A stretch of 64,000 nt of DNA from the NCBI RefSeq assembly GCF_050947335.1, contig NC_134989.1:10843501-10907500 (forward strand), given 5' to 3'. A program made the translations under genes and the position numbers. The notes under the pieces were generated by a model. It had not been told where the DNA came from. It searched no databases and saw only the letters and a list, made by a program, of their open reading frames with translations. The DNA comes from Megachile rotundata (lineage: Eukaryota; Arthropoda; Insecta; Hymenoptera; Megachilidae). Shown here in pieces: positions 58,255-64,000 of the stretch (positions are counted from its first letter, which is position 1; every line of letters starts with the position of its first letter).

Positions 58255-59526
58255 CAGGGTGTCCGCGCCAAAGTGTTACACCTTAATATCTCATGAACTA
58301 TTGATGTCACGAAAAAGTGCTTATATGGAAATTGCAGGGTAAAAGAGGCCCTATGTTTTGGCAGAAGCAAAATTTTTTTATTGTTATTAATGTAAAAGAT
58401 ATGATGGTGAAGTTTCGTTTTTTTAAATGGAACTATAATTTTTTCTCGATCAGGCGATAGTGCTTTTCAAGACGAATTCATCAAGGTTTTATGTACTTAC
58501 CCGATTTTTATTAGTTTTCGAGATATAACGCTTAGAAATTTACTAATTTTCAGCAGTGACATCTCGGTTTGACGAGTAAGTCATAAAAACGTTCTTATTG
58601 TTACGGTAAGTGCCGCTGGTTTGACTCTGCCTGCCGAAACAGATAGGCGGGGTGTATGGTCAAAATGGCAGGTCCGAAGAGTAAGAAACGTGAAAAGTAT
58701 TGTCCATTACGGTTTAAGTTTTCCGTATCGAAGATGATATTAATTGTAATTTGGAAGGTTGGGACATTTATTTAAATGTTTCAGTACAAGGTAGGTATAA
58801 AGACAATTTAACAATATAACTGACTTGAAAAATAGAATACACAATGCATGCGTAAATATCCCGTGCGAAATTATGGAAAACGTCGAGAACGAATTTGTAA
58901 AACGTATACAAACTTGTATTTCAAATAGCGGAAAGCACGTGGAATAAATTTTTTGCATATTATTTTTTGTTAAATTGTCTTTATACCTACCTTGTACTGA
59001 AACATTTAAATAAATGTCCCAACCTTCCAAATTACAATTAATATCATCTTCGATACGGAAAACTTAAACCGTAATGGACAATACTTTTCACGTTTCTTAC
59101 TCTTCGGACCTGCCATTTTGACCATACACCCCGCCTATCTGTTTCGGCAGGCAGAGTCAAACCAGCGGCACTTACCGTAACAATAAGAACGTTTTTATGA
59201 CTTACTCGTCAAACCGAGATGTCACTGCTGAAAATCAGTAAATTTCTAAGCGTTATATCTCGAAAACTAATAAAAATCGGGTAAGTACATAAAACCTTGA
59301 TGAATTCGTCTTGAAAAGCACTATCGCCTGATCGAGAAAAAATTATAGTTCCATTTAAAAAAACGAAACTTCACCATCATATCTTTTACATTAATAACAA
59401 TAAAAAAATTTTGCTTCTGCCAAAACATAGGGCCTCTTTTACCCTGCAATTTCCATATAAGCACTTTTTCGTGACATCAATAGTTCATGAGATATTAAGG
59501 TGTAACACTTTGGCGCGGACACCCTG
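58255..59526. mobile_element. 1,272-bp foldback element, 560-bp inverted arms, TA flanks
   Basis: The left arm (58,255-58,814) and right arm (58,967-59,526) are reverse complements over 560 bp; reading across I found one mismatch, near 58,547/59,234. The ends read CAGGGTGTCCGCGCC and its complement, each bordered by TA (58,253-58,254; 59,527-59,528), as in Tc1/mariner-superfamily insertions. The 152-bp loop keeps a transposase C-terminal remnant. It looks like an internally deleted, non-autonomous derivative. The near-identity of the arms implies a recent insertion or ongoing arm-to-arm correction. Confidence 0.9.
58834..58947 (+). pseudogene. Transposase C-terminal remnant in foldback loop
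   Basis: One open frame through the loop reads NACVNIPCEIMENVENEFVKRI then a short Cys-containing stretch and GKHVE before TAA at 58,945-58,947. The pattern RI..AC..IP.E....V..EFV.RI..CI...G.H.E is one I associate with the C-terminal tail of insect Tc1/mariner-like transposases. All catalytic residues are absent. An in-frame TAG at 58,831 bounds it upstream. The family assignment is from pattern memory. Confidence 0.6.
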
Positions 59527-59528
59527 TA

Positions 59529-60359
59529 TAGAAGAAACATATTTCAAGAATATGCAACAGACAGGAATTCGAGCGACAGAAATTCCCGCGAAAATTCAAA
59601 TCGTGTTGACTGAAAATGTCATTTTGATGATTACATACATCCAAAAATTCGCTAAATAAATTTCAACAGCATGTTATCATATTTTTCGACAAATTTATTT
59701 GATTTATACTTCTGTAATCAAGATTTAACAATTAAATTTCCTGCAATCCTTTGCGGTAGGTTATGGTACGTGTTTCGAAAGCAATGACCAAATATTTTGT
59801 ATAAATCTATTCCATAAATATTTATACGCTGAGAGAAGAGGTGTTTGATGTGCATACATGTATTACAATAAAATCACAAAAAACAGTGTGTTTTCAAGAG
59901 CGCTACAGTGTTGACTGTTCTGAAATAAAATTGAGCAAATAATAGCTGTCGTTCATGTGACGATAATTGGTATGACATTGTTAGTGACGTTATCAGACGA
60001 CGTAAAAATAATAAAGAAAGACGTACGTAGAGACAGAGTCGGATTCGAATCGAACGAGACGACGCGCCACACCGTCACACACACAGTGTCGTACGTGGCG
60101 TTCTATCTGGCGTACGCTGAGATAATCTTGGCAATATTAAACGCGCAATAGGCTCCGCTATGCCCGGGCTATCTAATCGTTTATCGCCATACGACAAGTC
60201 ACTGTACTTGCTATCGATGCCGAAACTCGAATTTTAGTCTGAATTCAAGCTTTGGATAGATAGAGATCTAAGAGTGGACTGGAGACATTCGTATACGTGT
60301 AGGATGTGGACACATTTCAGAAATTAAGAAATTTTTCTGTGTTTTTTAATTCCGAAATT
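59529..60359. other. Unique DNA, no gene recognised
   Basis: Single-copy sequence, AT-rich then slightly CpG-containing at 59,990-60,190. No gene recognised. Confidence 0.4.
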
Positions 60360-60600
60360 TTTTGTCTCAAGATTAGTGTATTTGCAAATCCACAATTTTG
60401 ACATTTTTAAACTTTCAAGTTCTTATATTCTCAATTTTTTAAATTTTGCAACCCTTCTAAATTAATATCTAAAGTAGCTGGTTTCAAAAGTCCCAAATCC
60501 TAGATATCTAATTTCTGGATGTAAAAATTCTAAAATTCTCTGTGTAACTTTCAAAATCTATATCCTGACTGTCTAAACTAACACTTTGTCCAACATTTTT
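60360..60600. repeat. Degenerate AAATTCTCAA-type words
   Basis: Irregular TTTCAAA, TTCTAAAATTC and CTCAATTTT words without a fixed unit. Probably an eroded array. Confidence 0.4.
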
Positions 60601-60939
60601 AACTTCAAAACAAAAAAAAAAAATGTCTAATATCCAGTTCTAAAATTCCTAAGTTTGCAAATGTACATTTAGAAAAGCAATTGTCTAATATATTAAATAA
60701 GTTATTACGTTTTGCATGTAGTAATATCCTTTTAAATGTTTGACACGATTCATGCTGTAGATAATTATAATCTATACGAGCAGAGTTATCGTTTGGAATA
60801 GAATAAAGCAAAAGGAAAAACATGTATTTGAACAAAATGGCAGCTAAAGTATACAAAAAGTCGACATATTAACTTCATTTAGAAATAACGTTAGTAAATA
60901 AGAACTACAAGAATTAGCTAATGGACTTCGGTAATAAAA

Positions 60940-61190
60940 TATAACCTCACCTGACGTGGTCTGACTTAATAGATTTGTATGATAACACATAACTTGATAT
61001 AATCTTATGTTCTGAGAGATTGAAATTGTAAAATCTAACCTGATTTAACTTAATAGATTTGTGTTGCAAACCTTGACCTAACTTTATCTTATTCATTAAT
61101 AGCTCTATAGATTTGAATAATAAAATATTGCTCAATAGATTTGTATTAGAAAGCTTGAATTAACCTAACTCTGTCTTGAGCACCTTAAAA
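60940..61190. repeat. Degenerate upstream part of the 80-bp array
   Basis: AATAGATTTGTATTA, AACCTGAT and CTTGAC words recur in looser order, continuing into the regular array to the right. Confidence 0.6.
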
Positions 61191-61862
61191 GTAATTTAAC
61201 TTAATAGATTCGTGTTGCAAAACTTTGATTTAACTTAACCTAACCTCATCCTTTTTAATTCAATAGATTTGAATAGTAAAGTAATTTAGATTTGTATTAT
61301 AAAACTTTGACTCAACCTAACCTAACCTCATCCTCTTTAACTCAATAGACTCGAACAATAATATAACTCAGATTTCCATTACAAAACTTTGACCTAACCT
61401 AACCTAACCTCATCATCTTTCAATAGACTTGAACAATAATATAACTCAGATTTGCATTACAAAACTTTGATCTAACCTAACCTAACCTCATCCTCTTTAA
61501 CTCAATAGATTTGAGCAATAAAATAACTTAGATCTGCATTACAAAACTTTGACTCAACCTAACCTAATCTCATCCTCTTTCAATAGACTCAAACAATAAT
61601 ATAACTCAGATTTGCATTACAAAACTTTGACCTAACCTAACCTAACCTCGTCCTCTTTAACTCAATAGATTTGAGCAATAAAATAACTTAGATCTGCATT
61701 ACAAAACTTTGACTCAACCTAACCTCCCCTCATCTTCTTTCAATAGACTCGAACAATAATATACCTCAGATTTGTATTACAAAACCTTGACCTAACCCAA
61801 TCATCACCTCAATAACCTCAACAACCTTCAATAATAAAACTCAACCCAACCTAATTTACTCC
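61190..61862. repeat. ~80-bp minisatellite with CCTAACCTAACC core
   Basis: ACAAAAC(T/C)TTGA(C/T) occurs at 61,381, 61,459, 61,541, 61,619, 61,701 and 61,779, spacing 78-82 bp. Each unit contains CTAACCTAACCTAACCTCAT, CTCTTTAACTCAATAGA and ATAACTTAGAT(C/T)TGCATT. Alternate copies lack TTAACTC, so the true unit may be a ~160-bp dimer. Contains telomere-like CCTAA words. Confidence 0.93.
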
Positions 61863-62635
61863 AATAATCTAATTTGATAATCAAACCCTTGATGCAATTG
61901 GTAGAAAGATAAAATTATTACAGAAGATTAGATCAGCTTTTGTAACAATATCGTAGCAATAATGTAATGAACGTGTAACGTTAAAGTACATCGAAGTGCA
62001 TAGTGCAACATAGTTGAACGCACTCGATATCTCGCATTGCTCCGCGTACATACACCTTGATGTCAGTTTATCCAATGCTGCCTCGAATGTTGAGCTTTCA
62101 CCTAACGCCGGGGACATAACCACCGTTCGAAACGCGACAGGAGGGAGGCACTTGTCGAATGTGCTCTATGCACGTACATACGTACACTTGCATCGATATG
62201 CGCGATCTCTTTGGGTACGCGGAGGCGCGGCTGCGATTTAGGTTCTTTCGCGTTATTGCGTCTCCACCACTCCGCGGCGAAGTCGGTTTCGTTGAAAGCC
62301 TTCTAATCTCGATACAGGCCCCCGTTGCGGTGGCACAATATCAGAAATAGGTTTGTTAAAATAAGCGTACACTCGATGGCGCATACCGTGCTTACCAGGG
62401 ACGTATTATCGTGGCGAATCACACGGTGCCTCGATCCACTATGGCCACCGAGGGTTGCTTAAATTAAATTTCTGCTCACGAATTTTCTACTTGTGTACTA
62501 TTGATACTTTATGCAGGGTGGATTCACTTAGACTTCTTAGGGTTGATGACTTTGGTAGTGAATATATTTTAAAACACATCTGGGAATGATTAGAATCGTC
62601 AAAGGTCTCAATTTGCTAACTTAAGTGGTTGGAAA
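61863..62635. other. Unique DNA, CpG-richer at 62.0-62.46 kb
   Basis: Single-copy sequence. Plus frames at 62,014-62,350 are unrecognised; no promoter or splice signal stands out. Confidence 0.35.
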
Positions 62636-62639
62636 TTTT

Positions 62640-62815
62640 CAAGTTTGGGAATCTACAGATTTGGGACTTTGGGAAGTTTTGAATTCTGATCACAAGTTTA
62701 GAGACTTGAGGATCTGGAATATTCAGAGTTTAACAATTTAGAAATTGAGAAATTTAGAGTTTGAGAAATTTGAGTAACTGTTGTTTAGAAAATTTTAAGA
62801 ATTGGAAAATTCAAT
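62640..62815. repeat. Degenerate GGGAAGTTTGAG-type words
   Basis: Irregular GAGATTTAGAG, TTTGGGACTTTGGG and GAGAAATTTGAG words; a small, eroded relative of the G-rich arrays. Confidence 0.4.
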
Positions 62816-63210
62816 CCTCCCCACATAAAATGCGTGAACACCTCAGCAAACCTAACCACCTCTCAAACCACAAGAATCCTACATCGAATCAAAGTGTTTC
62901 CACATAATGATTGATAATTTGCTTCCAATAAGTGATTAAAGAACGCCGTAATTTCTCAACGCGGGCAGAGGAAAGATTTTCGGAAACGATTGTCGTAATC
63001 GAGCAAAGACGTGGGGTAGGGTCGGCAGACATCAGAGCAAGATTTTTCAGGTGTTTCGACAAAGAGGGACGCCGCTGCTATTTACCAATTTGGCAAATAT
63101 CAGCGAGTCAGGAATATATCGTCATCTTTGATTGCGCACTCTCGCACGCGGAGCGAGGGTACTTATTTGTCAAGGACGACGAACAGACGCCTCGGAACTG
63201 ACGAAGAATT
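62816..63210. other. Unique DNA with an unrecognised 89-residue frame
   Basis: The plus-strand frame at 62,932-63,201 has varied amino-acid composition and no repeats, but I recognise no family in it. It could be a chance frame, a small exon or a decayed copy of something. Confidence 0.25.
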
Positions 63211-64000
63211 ATGTCAGAGGAACAGCACGTTATAAATTCACCTTGAAGCGTTGCCGCGTAGAAAATTGTGGCATCGTGCTTTTTTTTATTTAACATTCTT
63301 TTATACTAACTGCTTTTAACCCCACTGGGCTGCCATTTTTTTGGGACATGGAGCTGAAGGTGAACTGAGACTTCTTTTCATTCATTTGTGAATACACATT
63401 TTTTTTATAAATCTTGTTAGCAATTCGTTCTACTTGTTTTTTACTTTCAATTTGAATTAATGAAATACTTGGTTGTTAATAAAAATATTGTAGAGATTGC
63501 ACTAAGTATGACCTTTTATCTGATCATTTTATGTGATAAATTCTCCTAAGATTAATTTGTTAGTACGTAAAGCATTTGTAATTAAACTTGCGACATTTAA
63601 TATAATACCAACTTAACTTTGCTTATTTTATTCATTAAATTATGTGATAATGTAGAGACATTTGAAGTTTTTAACATTACTACAGAATTTTTAGCAACAT
63701 TTTTAACACAGAATTTTTTTAAATTACCACTAATTTTTATTACTCCCTTATTCCATTTCGTTGTAACACTGTCACCGTTTCACTAATTTTGCAACTTTTA
63801 ATCAGTTGCCCTACCAGCATGGTATAAAAATGAGCAGAAACGTCCGTTCTCTGAAACAGTTTGCAGAGGACTAAATTGTTACATTGTGACTGAAATAGAG
63901 TCTGTCAGACACTACTACACACTTATTAGCTATCATTGTACAGAATAAACAAGCTACATAGATCAAATTGCATAAACTTCTCTTGTGTAATGTGCCCCAC
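63211..64000. other. AT-rich unique DNA
   Basis: Single-copy AT-rich sequence to the window edge. No gene, repeat array or RNA gene recognised. Confidence 0.4.

Noticed and set aside
62932..63201. 89-residue frame of non-repetitive composition as a gene
   Set aside because: No family recognised and no splice or promoter context; kept only as a low-confidence note in the description of that stretch.

Overview
This window looks like AT-rich, CpG-tolerant nuclear DNA from an insect, most likely a hymenopteran (bee, ant or wasp). The pointers are repeated CCTAA/TTAGG-like words (the arthropod telomere word), a mariner transposase relic of a type common in ants and bees, and short GC/CpG-rich islands set in AT-rich DNA. 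The species call is an inference. I found no intact protein-coding gene that I recognise. Nearly all long open frames lie in tandem repeats or GC-rich islands and read as low-complexity peptides, so they are left out of the annotation.

Tandem repeats dominate. About 28 arrays, from 8-bp units to ~250-bp higher-order units, cover roughly a quarter of the window. Main blocks: 1.5-2.2 kb (30 bp), 4.3-5.2 kb (16 bp), 5.7-6.2 kb (103 bp), 7.5-8.2 kb (32 bp), 11.9-12.4 kb (31 bp, CCTAACC-rich), 18.3-18.7 kb (217 bp, two copies), 19.3-20.6 kb (three adjacent arrays), 21.4-22.1 kb (8 bp), 23.1-23.6 kb (8-10 bp), 24.6-25.2 kb (93 bp), 30.8-31.8 kb (60 bp with a 120-bp dimer), 33.1-33.6 kb (132 bp), 33.9-35.0 kb (TTG-rich, ~250 bp), 37.1-37.5 kb (9 bp), 41.2-41.9 kb (14 bp), 43.5-44.8 kb (193-bp higher order), 47.9-48.5 kb (14 bp), 57.0-57.7 kb and 60.9-61.9 kb (~80 bp).

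Mobile DNA: a 1,272-bp near-perfect inverted-repeat element with TA flanks (58,255-59,526) whose loop keeps a transposase C-terminal remnant; a 151-bp TA-flanked MITE (29,666-29,816) with a third related terminus at ~30,043; a truncated mariner transposase pseudogene (45,924-46,493, minus strand); and a ~257-bp imperfect inverted repeat (44,860-45,116).

Possible gene-associated DNA: GC/CpG-rich islands near 8.7-9.2, 10.6-11.0, 14.8-16.2, 26.5-27.2, 42.1-42.4 and 53.4-55.5 kb. The last is the best candidate promoter plus non-coding first exon on the plus strand: initiator-like TCAGTCAG at 54,647 and a strong AG/GTAAGT donor at 55,461. NRF-1/erect-wing-type palindromes occur at 38.66 and 42.18 kb, and three helically spaced TCAAGGTCA sites at 9.69-9.72 kb. 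The simplest reading is intergenic and/or long-intron DNA between or within insect genes.
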